Both the position numbers and the translations under genes were made by a program. The notes beneath the pieces are model-generated. The model did not search any database and was not told the DNA's origin. It was given only the letters and a program-made list of their open reading frames with translations. A stretch of DNA of 45,598 bases from UBA2658 sp964617335 (lineage in GTDB: Bacteria > Bacillota > Clostridia > Oscillospirales > Oscillospiraceae): assembly GCA_964617335.1 (NCBI GenBank), contig CAZTXG010000010.1, positions 1 through 45,598 of the forward strand, read 5' to 3'. Of this stretch, positions 25,309 through 33,800 are shown one piece after another (position 1 is the first letter of the stretch; each line of letters begins with the position of its first letter).

Positions 25309-25707
25309 TCAAGTGTTACAATCGGAACATAGACCGATTAAAAGAAGCCTGTGCTGCTCAATTGAATAACCGGGCGTGGGCAGCGGCACTTCGTTTAATT
25401 CCTTGCGGTAGTCCATGCTCAAGTCCACAGTTTTGTTGCATTGGCGGCAAAGAAAGTGATAATGGTTTTCCAGTTTATAGTCGTAATGGTCAGAACCGAA
25501 GGGCATCTCCAGCTTTCTTATTTCACCAAGCTCGGAAAGAAGCTTAAGGTTTCTGTAAACCGTTCCCTTGCTTATTGTGGCATCTTTCAGTCTGGCTCTC
25601 TCATATACTTCACCCGCGGTAGGATGATCAAAGCTGGACCTGACTATATCCAGTACCAGCTGCCGCTGATGGGTGTTGCGAAGGGGCCTGCTTTTTACGT
25701 CCATCAT
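25309..25707 (-). CDS. perR: Fur-family regulator, PerR type
   Basis: A 132-residue metalloregulator. The winged helix includes HPTAGEVY and ISKGTVYRNLKLLSE. The metal-sensing region is SDHYDYKLENHYHFLC, with the histidine and aspartate pattern of PerR, and a structural zinc site is formed by CRQC and CSDC. Its position as first gene before superoxide reductase and rubrerythrin favours peroxide sensing (PerR) over iron sensing (Fur). A good Fur/PerR-box sequence lies upstream of its own start, suggesting autoregulation of the whole operon. Confidence 0.85.
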   Translation of the reverse strand: MMDVKSRPLRNTHQRQLVLDIVRSSFDHPTAGEVYERARLKDATISKGTVYRNLKLLSELGEIRKLEMPFGSDHYDYKLENHYHFLCRQCNKTVDLSMDYRKELNEVPLPTPGYSIEQHRLLLIGLCSDCNT

Positions 25708-25765
25708 TGCTCATCCCTTTCATTGTATACTTTATATTTTAGCAAATGAAATTATCACTGTCAAC

Positions 25766-25784
25766 AATAATGATAACAATTATT
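25766..25784. promoter_or_regulatory. Fur/PerR-box-like operator
   Basis: A 19-bp sequence with 15 matches to the classical Fur box (GATAATGATAATCATTATC), lying about 60 bp before the perR start. The outer arms AATAAT and ATTATT are inverted repeats. It is probably bound by the Fur-family regulator encoded next to it. Confidence 0.55.
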
Positions 25785-25860
25785 AATTAAATTTTTGTTA
25801 AGTCCCAAATTTTCAAGGAAAACCCAAAGCCCCGGTCTTATTGCCCTGTCTTTTAATGGC

Positions 25861-25887
25861 ACGGATTTTAATAGCTGTCATATTATG
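25861..25887 (+). promoter_or_regulatory. Probable SigK-type promoter of dpaA
   Basis: AC at 25861-25862, a 16-bp spacer, then CATATTATG at 25879-25887. This matches the SigK pattern AC-N16/17-CATANNNTA with one mismatch. It lies 27 bp before the dpaA start, and dpaAB is mother-cell, SigK-controlled in known spore formers. Confidence 0.6.
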
Positions 25888-25914
25888 TATTGAAAACCGG
25901 AAGGAAGTGATTGC

Positions 25915-26784
25915 ATGAAATTTACCGTTATCGGCGGGGATATGCGCATGGTTTCTCTGGCAATGGCCCTTGAGGAAGAAGGCCACGAAATCTGCACCTT
26001 TGCGTTGGATAATGCGCCGGAGGGTACGGTAAAATGCTGCGGACTAACGGCGAAGCTTGCTTCCACCGGAGCTGACTGCATAATTTTACCGCTGCCCGTT
26101 GTGAATACCCGGGGGAAGCTAAACGCACCGCTAAGCGCCTTTACCCACGACCCTTATGAGATTATAAAGCAGCTGCCGGACGGCTGTCTTGTCTGTGCCG
26201 GACGCCCCGACGAAAAGCTTATTAATCTTGCCGCAAAGCTGCCTTTGGAGCTGGTTGATTATTTCCAAAGGGAGGAGCTTGTGGTTTTAAACGCTCTGGC
26301 AACAGCCGAAGGAGCAATTTCAGTGCTGCTGCGCAATTCACCCATTACAATTTGGGAGAGCCGCATCCTTATAATAGGGGCGGGGCGGATAGGAAAAATG
26401 CTGGCAGAGCGCCTTCGTGCTTTGGGCGCTCATGTAACAGTGTCCGCAAGACGGGAAGCCGACATGGCAAATGTGCGCGCCATGGGCTGCAAGGCCCTTG
26501 ATACACGGAAGCTTAAAGGTGAGCTTTCAAAGTTCGACACGGTTATAAACACTGTTCCCGCAATGATACTCGATAGGCCAAGGCTCCAGCGGCTTAAAAG
26601 AGACGCTTTGATTATTGATCTTGCCTCCAGTCCCGGAGGTATTGATTTTGAAGGGGCGAGGGAGCTTGAGCTAAACACCATATGGGCCTTGGGTCTGCCT
26701 GCGGAAACGGCACCTGTGACGGCAGGGAGGATTATTAAGGAAACAGTCTTAAACATTATAAACGAGCGGCAAAAAACCAAGTAG
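25915..26784 (+). CDS. dpaA: Dipicolinate synthase subunit A
   Basis: Also called spoVFA. With DpaB it makes dipicolinic acid, the spore-core chelator, from a lysine-pathway intermediate in the mother cell. The 289-residue protein has the N-terminal dpaA domain (KFTVIGGDMRMVSLA) and a C-terminal Rossmann domain (IIGAGRIGKMLAERLRALG, about 145-165). The length is normal for the family. It is the first gene of the dpaAB operon and has a SigK-like promoter; the ATG follows AAGGAAG. Confidence 0.93.
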   Translation: MKFTVIGGDMRMVSLAMALEEEGHEICTFALDNAPEGTVKCCGLTAKLASTGADCIILPLPVVNTRGKLNAPLSAFTHDPYEIIKQLPDGCLVCAGRPDEKLINLAAKLPLELVDYFQREELVVLNALATAEGAISVLLRNSPITIWESRILIIGAGRIGKMLAERLRALGAHVTVSARREADMANVRAMGCKALDTRKLKGELSKFDTVINTVPAMILDRPRLQRLKRDALIIDLASSPGGIDFEGARELELNTIWALGLPAETAPVTAGRIIKETVLNIINERQKTK

Positions 26785-26795
26785 CCGCGCAAAAA

Positions 26796-26872
26796 GACAC
26801 AGAGCCGGCGAAAAAACGGCTCTGTGTCCGCCCTTCCCAAAAGCTTTTTACGGGAAGGAGGCAGCATGGAGG
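26796..26872 (+). promoter_or_regulatory. Paired hairpins and mini-ORF in the dpaA-dpaB gap
   Basis: A perfect 12-bp hairpin (26796-26807 with 26817-26828) is followed by a 7-bp hairpin (CCTTCCC 26832-26838 with GGGAAGG 26852-26858). The second one covers part of the GGGAAGGAGG ribosome-binding site. That site drives an ATG at 26866 for a six-codon ORF (MEVTNV) that overlaps the dpaB ATG at 26879, which has its own GGAGG inside the mini-ORF. The layout could tune dpaB translation or attenuate read-through. Confidence 0.5.
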
Positions 26873-26878
26873 TTACAA

Positions 26879-27457
26879 ATGTCTGAAATACGACTGGGGC
26901 TTGCGGTATGCGGCTCCTATTGCACCTTCGATAAAATCATGCCTGTAGCTGAAAAGCTGGCCCAGGACTTTGACCTGACTGTTATAATGTCCGAAAATGC
27001 CTTTGAGACAGACACACGTTTCGGAAAGGCGGAAGATGCCAAGCGCCTGCTGGAGAGCATATCTGGAAAAGAGATTATTTCAAGCATAAAGGCGGCAGAG
27101 CCAATAGGGCCGAAAAGACTTTTTGATGTTTTGGCTGTGGCCCCCTGTACGGGAAATACACTGGCAAAGCTCTCCGGCGGCATAGCCGACAGCAGCGTCA
27201 CCATGGCCTGTAAGGCCCATCTTAGAAATGGAAGACCCCTTGTTATAGCGGTGTCAACTAACGACGGACTTTCGGCAAACGCCGCAAACATAGGCGGAAT
27301 GATTAACCGCAAGAATGTCTATTTTGTTCCCTTTGGTCAGGATGACCCTGAGGGAAAGCCCTATTCCCTTATTTCGGATTTAAGCCTTTTAAAAAAATCT
27401 ATTGATATGGCCCTTGGGGGAAAACAGCTTCAGCCCATGCTTTTGGGGGCGAAATAA
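26879..27457 (+). CDS. dpaB: Dipicolinate synthase subunit B
   Basis: Also called spoVFB. A 192-residue flavoprotein-fold subunit (GLAVCGSYCTFDKIM, VIMSENAFETDTRFG, APCTGNTLAKLSGGIAD) that works with DpaA in dipicolinate synthesis. The length is normal. It starts 94 bp after dpaA, a gap that holds two hairpins and a mini-ORF, and ends at a strong terminator. Together with dpaA it shows that the organism makes, or descends from makers of, heat-resistant spores. Confidence 0.93.
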   Translation: MSEIRLGLAVCGSYCTFDKIMPVAEKLAQDFDLTVIMSENAFETDTRFGKAEDAKRLLESISGKEIISSIKAAEPIGPKRLFDVLAVAPCTGNTLAKLSGGIADSSVTMACKAHLRNGRPLVIAVSTNDGLSANAANIGGMINRKNVYFVPFGQDDPEGKPYSLISDLSLLKKSIDMALGGKQLQPMLLGAK

Positions 27458-27460
27458 AAG

Positions 27461-27495
27461 CAGACCGCCGCAAAAAAACTCTTTGCGGCGGTCTG
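27461..27495. terminator. Terminator after dpaB
   Basis: A perfect 14-bp stem, CAGACCGCCGCAAA (27461-27474) with TTTGCGGCGGTCTG (27482-27495), between the convergent dpaB and lipid-kinase genes. The T run is weak. Confidence 0.7.
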
Positions 27496-27529
27496 TCTGT
27501 GCTTAGGGGGAAAAAACCTTTGTTTTGTC

Positions 27530-28420
27530 CTAATTCACCATGATTTTTATGGCGGAGTTAATGTTTTCAAGAGTAACCTGCCTATGAGCACCGCCGCTTT
27601 CCCCGTCCCTTGTCCATTTTACAGGCTGCTCAAAGGTGAAGCGCACGTTTTTGCTTTTGAGCATGGTCACCTGCCCGCCGGAAAAGTTGCGGGAGAGAAC
27701 ATCTTTAACAATTTCGTTCATCTCCAAAACACCTTTTGGAGTTTTTATAAGTATAACCTCAAAAAGTCCGTCATTTAGCTCTTTGGCTGAGGTGTCAAGC
27801 TTTACTATGCCGGCCAAAGAGCGGCTGTTTGAAACACTGCCGAAAACCAAATCTCCGCTGATAACTTCATCGTCGCATTCGACGGTGGCATAATAAGAGG
27901 TAAGCTTTGGAAGCTGAGTCATTGCCTGTAGAACATAGGCTAAATGGCCCAGGGTTTGCTTTGTTTCCTTGGGAGTTTCATAGCTGACCTCTGTAAATGC
28001 ACCGAAGGCGGCAATATAGGTAAAGTAGTCATCTGAATTAAACCTTCCTACATCAAGAGAAGCGGGATTGCCCCAGGCAATTGTTCTTGCGGCGGCAGAG
28101 GGGGACTTGGGAAGATTAAGGCTTGTTGCCACATCGTTTGTGGTGCCTTGAGGAATATAGCCCAAAAGGGGCGGATTTTCAAGCTGGGCAAGACCGGCAA
28201 CAGTTTCGCTTAAGGTTCCGTCGCCGCCGATACAGGTGACGCAGTCGTATAAACTTCCTTGCTCCAAAACCAGTCTTGTGGCATCGCCCGCGCCTGAGGT
28301 AAAGTAAACCGTGGGTAAATATCCGCCCGTATATAAAATTTCGAGAACCTTACCCAAGGATTTTACACCGGTACCTTTGCCAGCGGACGGATTTAAAATT
28401 AGCATCAGACGTTTGTTCAA
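27530..28420 (-). CDS. Diacylglycerol/lipid kinase family protein
   Basis: A 296-residue soluble kinase of the DagK/YegS family. The N-terminus has LILNPSAGKG, the nucleotide-binding motif GGDGTLSE lies at about residue 65, GTTNDVATSLNLP at about 92, and DGLFEVILIK near the C-terminus. Members phosphorylate diacylglycerol or related lipids to recycle them in phospholipid and lipoteichoic-acid turnover. The exact substrate is unknown. It is monocistronic, with a GGAGGGAG site before the ATG. Confidence 0.85.
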   Translation of the reverse strand: MNKRLMLILNPSAGKGTGVKSLGKVLEILYTGGYLPTVYFTSGAGDATRLVLEQGSLYDCVTCIGGDGTLSETVAGLAQLENPPLLGYIPQGTTNDVATSLNLPKSPSAAARTIAWGNPASLDVGRFNSDDYFTYIAAFGAFTEVSYETPKETKQTLGHLAYVLQAMTQLPKLTSYYATVECDDEVISGDLVFGSVSNSRSLAGIVKLDTSAKELNDGLFEVILIKTPKGVLEMNEIVKDVLSRNFSGGQVTMLKSKNVRFTFEQPVKWTRDGESGGAHRQVTLENINSAIKIMVN

Positions 28421-28748
28421 ATTACTCCCTCCGGCGTTTTAAAATACTTCCCATAGCGCAATCAGACCATTTAAAAGGGGCATATTTTGCACAAATTTAA
28501 GTCTGAAACGCAGATTTCACAGTTTAATTTAAACTGTCTTTACTGCCATTATTATAAATTTTATAGGAGACTTTGTCAACGGCGAAGAACTCTGCCTTTA
28601 AAGGGATATAAAATAAGACCGCCCGAAAGATAAACTGACGGGCGGCCTTATGCCTTTATAAGCCCCGGCAAAAAACTTTTGCCGGACTTAAATTTTATAT
28701 CATGGAATTTTTGCGATTTTTAAAAGATAAATTTGCAGTTTGCCGGTT
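28421..28748. other. Intergenic region with tsf terminators
   Basis: No gene seen. Two hairpins lie downstream of tsf: a perfect CCGGCAAAA-N3-TTTTGCCGG (28665-28685) and CCGCCCG/CGGGCGG (28619-28625 with 28639-28645). Either could end tsf transcription, though neither has a long T run. The rest is AT-rich leader of the lipid-kinase gene. Confidence 0.55.
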
Positions 28749-29672
28749 TTATTTAACCATGCTGGCAATTTCCGCTGCAAAGTCTTCCTGCTTTTTCTCG
28801 ATGCCTTCGCCCTTTTCAAAACGGGTGAAGCCAAGAACAGCAATGGAGCCGCCAACAGATTTTGCCACTTCGGCAACGTGCTTTTCAACAGAAATCTTGT
28901 CGCCCTTTACAAACTCCTGCTGGAGCAGGCAGCTTTCCTCATAGAACTTGCCAATACGGCCTGAAACCATCTTTTCGATGATGTTTTCGGGCTTGTTGGC
29001 GTTCTTCGGGTCTTCTTTGGCCTGAATGGTGAGGATTTCCCTCTCCTTATCCATGGTTGCCTGGGGCACGTCGGACTTATCACGATAGGCGGGGTTCATT
29101 GCGGCAATCTGCATGGCAATGTCCCGGCCCAGCTCGATTACTGTTTCGTTATTCTGAAGTCCCTCAGACAGCTCAAAGTTTACAATAACGCCGATGCGGC
29201 CGCCCATGTGAACATAGGGAATGGAAAAACCTTTGTCATAACGGGCAAAACGGCGAATTTTGATGTTCTCGCCAATGACAAGAACCCTATCCTGCTGCAT
29301 CTGCTCGATGTTAAGCTCACTTCCCGGATATTTTAAGGACATAAGAGCCTCAACATCAGCGGGGTTTTCCTTGGCCACAACAGAGGCGATAGTTTTTGTG
29401 AAATCCACAAAAAGCTCGTTTTTAGCAACAAAGTCTGTTTCGGCGTTTACTTCGATAACAACACCGATTCCGTCTATTACATCGGCGTAGGCCATGCCTT
29501 CGGCGGCGATACGTCCGGATTTTTTCTGAGCTGCGGCAAGGCCCTTTTCACGGAGCCACTCCACGGCCTTATCCATATCACCGTCGGAGGCGGTAAGGGC
29601 TTTTTTACAGTCCATCATGCCAACGCCGGTCATTTCACGCAGGGTTTTAACGTCTTGTGCTGTGAATGCCAT
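28749..29672 (-). CDS. tsf: Translation elongation factor Ts
   Basis: The guanine-nucleotide exchange factor for EF-Tu, cytoplasmic, 307 residues. The N-terminal UBA-like domain has TAQDVKTLREMTGVGMMDCKKAL, the EF-Tu-contacting TDFVAKNE lies at about residue 80, and the core continues to the C-terminus with the usual coiled region. The length is normal. It follows rpsB by 54 bp in the universal rpsB-tsf order and is probably co-transcribed with it. Confidence 0.97.
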   Translation of the reverse strand: MAFTAQDVKTLREMTGVGMMDCKKALTASDGDMDKAVEWLREKGLAAAQKKSGRIAAEGMAYADVIDGIGVVIEVNAETDFVAKNELFVDFTKTIASVVAKENPADVEALMSLKYPGSELNIEQMQQDRVLVIGENIKIRRFARYDKGFSIPYVHMGGRIGVIVNFELSEGLQNNETVIELGRDIAMQIAAMNPAYRDKSDVPQATMDKEREILTIQAKEDPKNANKPENIIEKMVSGRIGKFYEESCLLQQEFVKGDKISVEKHVAEVAKSVGGSIAVLGFTRFEKGEGIEKKQEDFAAEIASMVK

Positions 29673-29726
29673 AGTATATACTTCCTCTCGTTTGTATGAT
29701 TTTTAGAGATTGGAAAAGGACTTAGC

Positions 29727-30467
29727 CTATTCCGCTGCCACAGTGGCAGCCTTTTCCGCTTCCGCTTCGGCAACTTCCGCGTCGGCGCCCTGGTGGCCTT
29801 CCTGAACGGCACTGGCCATGGCAGAGGAGATGAGGCGGATGGCACGGATAGCGTCATCGTTGCCGGGAATGACATAATCTATTTCGTCGGGGTCACAGTT
29901 GGTATCGACAATGGCGATAATGGGAATGCCAAGCTTTCTTGCTTCGGCAATGGCATTGTGCTCCTTGCGGGGGTCAATGACAAAAAGCGCGCCGGGCAGC
30001 TTCTTCATTTCCTTAACACCGCCGAGATATTTTTCAAGCTTTGCAATTTCGTTGCTAAGCTTTATAACTTCCTTTTTGGGGAGCATATCGAAGGTGCCGT
30101 CTTCCTGCATCTTGCGAAGCTGGGCAAGGCGGTCGATACGGGTGCGCATGGTTTTGAAGTTTGTGAGCATTCCGCCAAGCCAGCGGGCATTGACGTAATA
30201 CTGACCCACACGGGCAGCTTCTTCACGGACTGCGTCCTGAGCCTGCTTTTTAGTGCCGACAAAAAGAATGCTTTCCCCGCGGGCGGCCAGTTCCCGCACA
30301 AAGTTATATGCTTCTTCAAGCTTTTTAACAGTTTTCTGAAGGTCGATGATATAAATACCGTTACGCTCCATATAGATGTATTCGGCCATTTTGGGGTTCC
30401 ATCTTCTGGTCTGGTGACCGAAGTGTACGCCCGCCTCCAAAAGCTGTTTCATAGATACTACTGACAT
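29727..30467 (-). CDS. rpsB: Small-subunit ribosomal protein S2
   Basis: A 246-residue ribosomal protein, S2. The start MSVVSMKQLLEAGVHFGHQTRRWNP is the conserved N-terminus, and FVIDPRKEHNAIAEARKLGIPIIAIVDTNCDPD marks the central fold. I use the ATG at 30467, 6 bp after AGGAGG; the open frame continues upstream into the leader but is not coding. It is first gene of the rpsB-tsf operon, with a promoter and a structured leader upstream. Confidence 0.97.
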   Translation of the reverse strand: MSVVSMKQLLEAGVHFGHQTRRWNPKMAEYIYMERNGIYIIDLQKTVKKLEEAYNFVRELAARGESILFVGTKKQAQDAVREEAARVGQYYVNARWLGGMLTNFKTMRTRIDRLAQLRKMQEDGTFDMLPKKEVIKLSNEIAKLEKYLGGVKEMKKLPGALFVIDPRKEHNAIAEARKLGIPIIAIVDTNCDPDEIDYVIPGNDDAIRAIRLISSAMASAVQEGHQGADAEVAEAEAEKAATVAAE

Positions 30468-30503
30468 TAGTGTTCCTCCTAAAAATTTTGTTTTTTTACC
30501 TCC

Positions 30504-30572
30504 GGCGGCATCTGCTTTCCTTCCCAGCACGTCGTTTTTACGACAGCGCCACGGGGAAGAAAATCCGCCGCC
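30504..30572 (-). ncRNA. Structured rpsB leader, probable S2 autoregulatory element
   Basis: Three nested stems: outer GGCGGC (30504-30509) with GCCGCC (30567-30572), middle CTTCCC (30520-30525) with GGGAAG (30554-30559), inner GTCGT-N4-ACGAC (30531-30544). The outer stem ends about 37 nt before the rpsB start. Ribosomal-protein genes often carry such leaders to bind excess protein. I cannot assign it to a known RNA family without a search. Confidence 0.5.
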
Positions 30573-30589
30573 GTGTGTAATGCCTTGGT

Positions 30590-30618
30590 ATTATACCAAA
30601 GAAAGCACCGGAATACAA
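30590..30618 (-). promoter_or_regulatory. SigA-type promoter of rpsB-tsf
   Basis: Minus-strand TTGTAT (30618-30613) and TATAAT (30595-30590) with a 17-bp spacer, placing the start site just before the structured leader. Confidence 0.65.
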
Positions 30619-30759
30619 GGTGTTTTTTCTTTTTTTACCTAGATAAACTTAGTTTTTTCATGCATTCTGCGAGGTGTTCGGAATATTTCAGGCCAAGACA
30701 TGGATTTAATGGGTCTTTGCTTAACTTTTTCGGCATTAAGCGTCCTTTGGGGTAAAAAA

Positions 30760-30792
30760 CAGAGCGCCTTTACTTTAAGCAAAGACGCTCTG
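30760..30792 (-). terminator. Terminator of pyruvate carboxylase
   Basis: A 12-bp stem with one mismatch (30760-30771 with 30781-30792), followed on the minus strand by TTTTTT, about 30 bp after the stop codon of the carboxylase gene. Confidence 0.8.
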
Positions 30793-30819
30793 AAAGTTTG
30801 TTTTTAAATAAGGCTTAAT

Positions 30820-33800
30820 TTACTTAATGGTGACAAGCAGTTCACCTGCCGTAACGGTTTGGCCGGCCTTAACAAAAACCTCGTCCACGGTTCCGTCCAT
30901 ACGGGCCACAACACTTGTTTCCATCTTCATGGCTTCAACCAGGGCGATAACCTGATTTTCCTTAACGGTATCACCGGGTTTAACCTCCACCTTTGTGACA
31001 GCGCCGGGGATGGAAGCGCCGATTTGGCTTTTATCCTCGGGGTCAGCCATAACAACCTGCTTTGCGGTGGTGATGGCATTTTTATCGGCGACGGCAACCT
31101 CACGGCGCATACCGTTTAATTCAAACTGCACGTTTCTTGTGCCGTCCTCGTTTATGTCGCCAAGGCCAAGGTATTTAATGACAAGAGTTTTGCCGTCCTC
31201 AATGCTTATTTTATTTGTCTCTCCAAGGGCCATGCCGTTGAAGAACACGTGGCTGCCCATACGGGTAAGGTAACCGTATTCCTTGCGGTGTGCCCAGAAC
31301 TCCTCCAAAACCTTGGGATAGAAGCACCAGGAGATAACATTACGCATACTGGGGTTTTCAATGAACTGGGATATTTTTTCCATGACATCGTCAAAGTCAA
31401 CCGGTTCTAAAATTTCTCCGGGGCGGCAGGTGAGAGGGACTTCCCCCTTTAACACCACCCGCTGCAAATCTTCGGGGAAGCCCCAGGCTGGCTGGCCCAT
31501 CATACCCTTGAAATAGGAAACCACAGAGTCGGGGAAGGTGAGGGCCTCTCCTCGGGAGACGATGTTTTCCGGTGTCAGGTCGTTTTGAACCATGAATATG
31601 GCAAGGTCGCCAACCATTTTAGAGGAGGGTGTAACCTTAACAATGTCACCAAGCATGGCGTTAACGGTGGCATACATTTCCTTAACTTCCTCAAAGCGGG
31701 GGCCAAGACCCAAAGAAACCACCTGAGGCTGAAGATTAGTATACTGACCGCCGGGAATTTCGTATTTGTATATTTCCGTAACCGGATATTTTATCCCGCC
31801 GTCAAAGTTTGAGTAGCGCAGGCGGACATCCGCCCAGTAGTTTGTGAGCTTTTCAAGCTCGTCAAGGTCAAGACCCGTTGACCTGTCTGTGCCCTCAAGA
31901 GCTGCCACAACAGCGTTCATGGAAGGCTGGCTTGTAAGGGAAGACATGGAGGATATGGCAACGTCAACAATGTCCACTCCGGCCTCCGCCGCCAGAAGAT
32001 AGGCCGCAACCTGGTTGCCGCTGATGTCGTGGGTGTGCAGGTGTATAGGCAGGCCGATTTCGTTTTTAAGAGCGGTGACAAGCTTTTTGGCTGCATAGGG
32101 CTTTAAAAGTCCGGACATATCCTTGATTGCAAGGGTGTGGGCTCCGCGCTTTTCCAGTTCCTTTGCCATGTTTACATAGTATTCCAGAGTATATTTATCG
32201 CTGGCGCTGCTTAAAACGTCTCCCGTATAGCAGATGGCTGCTTCGCAAATCTTGTTTTGCTTTAAGACCTCATCCATTGCTATTTCCATACCGGGAATCC
32301 AGTTGAGGGAGTCAAAAATACGGAAAACATCTATGCCGCCTTTTGCTGCCTCCTGAACAAAGGCCCGTATAAGATTGTCGGGATAGTTAGCGTAACCAAC
32401 GGCATTGGCCCCGCGCAAAAGCATTTGGAACATTACATTGGGAATTTTTTTCCGCAAAATATCCAGCCGCTCCCAGGGGGATTCGTGGAGGTAACGGTAG
32501 GCCACGTCGAAGGTGGCCCCGCCCCACATTTCAAGGGAGAAGCAATCAGCCAGTATTGCCGCTGTTGCCTCGGCTCCCAAGTCCATATCACGGGTGCGCA
32601 CACGGGTTGAAAGCAGAGACTGGTGGGCATCTCTCATGGTGGTGTCTGTTATCAGCACTTTTTTCTGCTCCAGCACCCACTTTTTGACGGCCTCGGGGCC
32701 TTCGCTGTCCAAAAGCTGCTTTAAGCCGGGCTTTGCCGGATAATCAACCTGAGGATAGCGGGGGGGCGTATACTGCTGATGGTTCACATCGGGGTTATCC
32801 ACCTGAATTTTGGCAATATATTTAAGAACCCTTGTTGCCCTGTCACGGGTGTAGTTAAGGTCAAAGAGTATGGGTGTGTCGTCTATAAACTTCGTGTGGC
32901 AGCGTCCCTCGTGGAAGGTGCGGTGGTGAAGAATATTCGTTACAAAGGGGATGTTGGTTTTAACGCCTCTTACATGAACCTCGTTTATGGCCCGCAATGA
33001 GCGGCGGCAGCAGCCTTCAAAGGTGCTGTCCCAGCAGGTGACCTTAACAAGCAAAGAGTCGTAATATGGGGAGACTATGGCTCCGGTTCCGGCGCAGCCG
33101 CCGTCTAAACGAACGCCAAGGCCGCCTCCTGTGCGATAGGAGGTTATTTTGCCGCAGTCGGGGGCAAAGTTGTTGGAGGGGTCCTCGGTGGTTACACGGC
33201 ACTGGATGGAGTAGCCGTTCATTTTAACATCATCCTGGCTGTTTAGGCCGATAAGGTGGGTTGAAAGAGGCTCCCCTTGAGCAATGAGTATCTGTGCGCG
33301 GACAATATCAATGCCCGTCACCATTTCCGTGACGGTATGCTCCACCTGAATGCGGGGGTTCATCTCTATGAAATAGTGGTTTCCGTCTTTGTCAACAAGA
33401 AACTCCACGGTACCCACGTTTGTGTAACCCACGCTTTCGGCAATTTTTACAGCATCGGCGTGAAGTCTTTCCCGAACTTTTTCGTCAACGGAAAAAGCAG
33501 GGGCAAACTCAACAACCTTTTGGTAGCGGCGCTGGAGGGAGCAGTCCCTCTCTCCAAGGTGATAGACATTGCCGTGCTCGTCGGCAAGAATTTGCACCTC
33601 TATATGCTTTGGCTCCACCAAAAACTTCTCGATAAAAATATCGTCGTTTCCAAAGGCTTTTCTGGCCTCGCTTTGAACAAGCTCAAAAGCGGGGCCGATT
33701 TCCTCCGGAGCGTCACAGCGGCGCATACCGCGGCCGCCGCCGCCGGCAGCTGCCTTTAAGATAACGGGAAAACCAAACTCCTGAGCCTTTTCAAGAGCCT

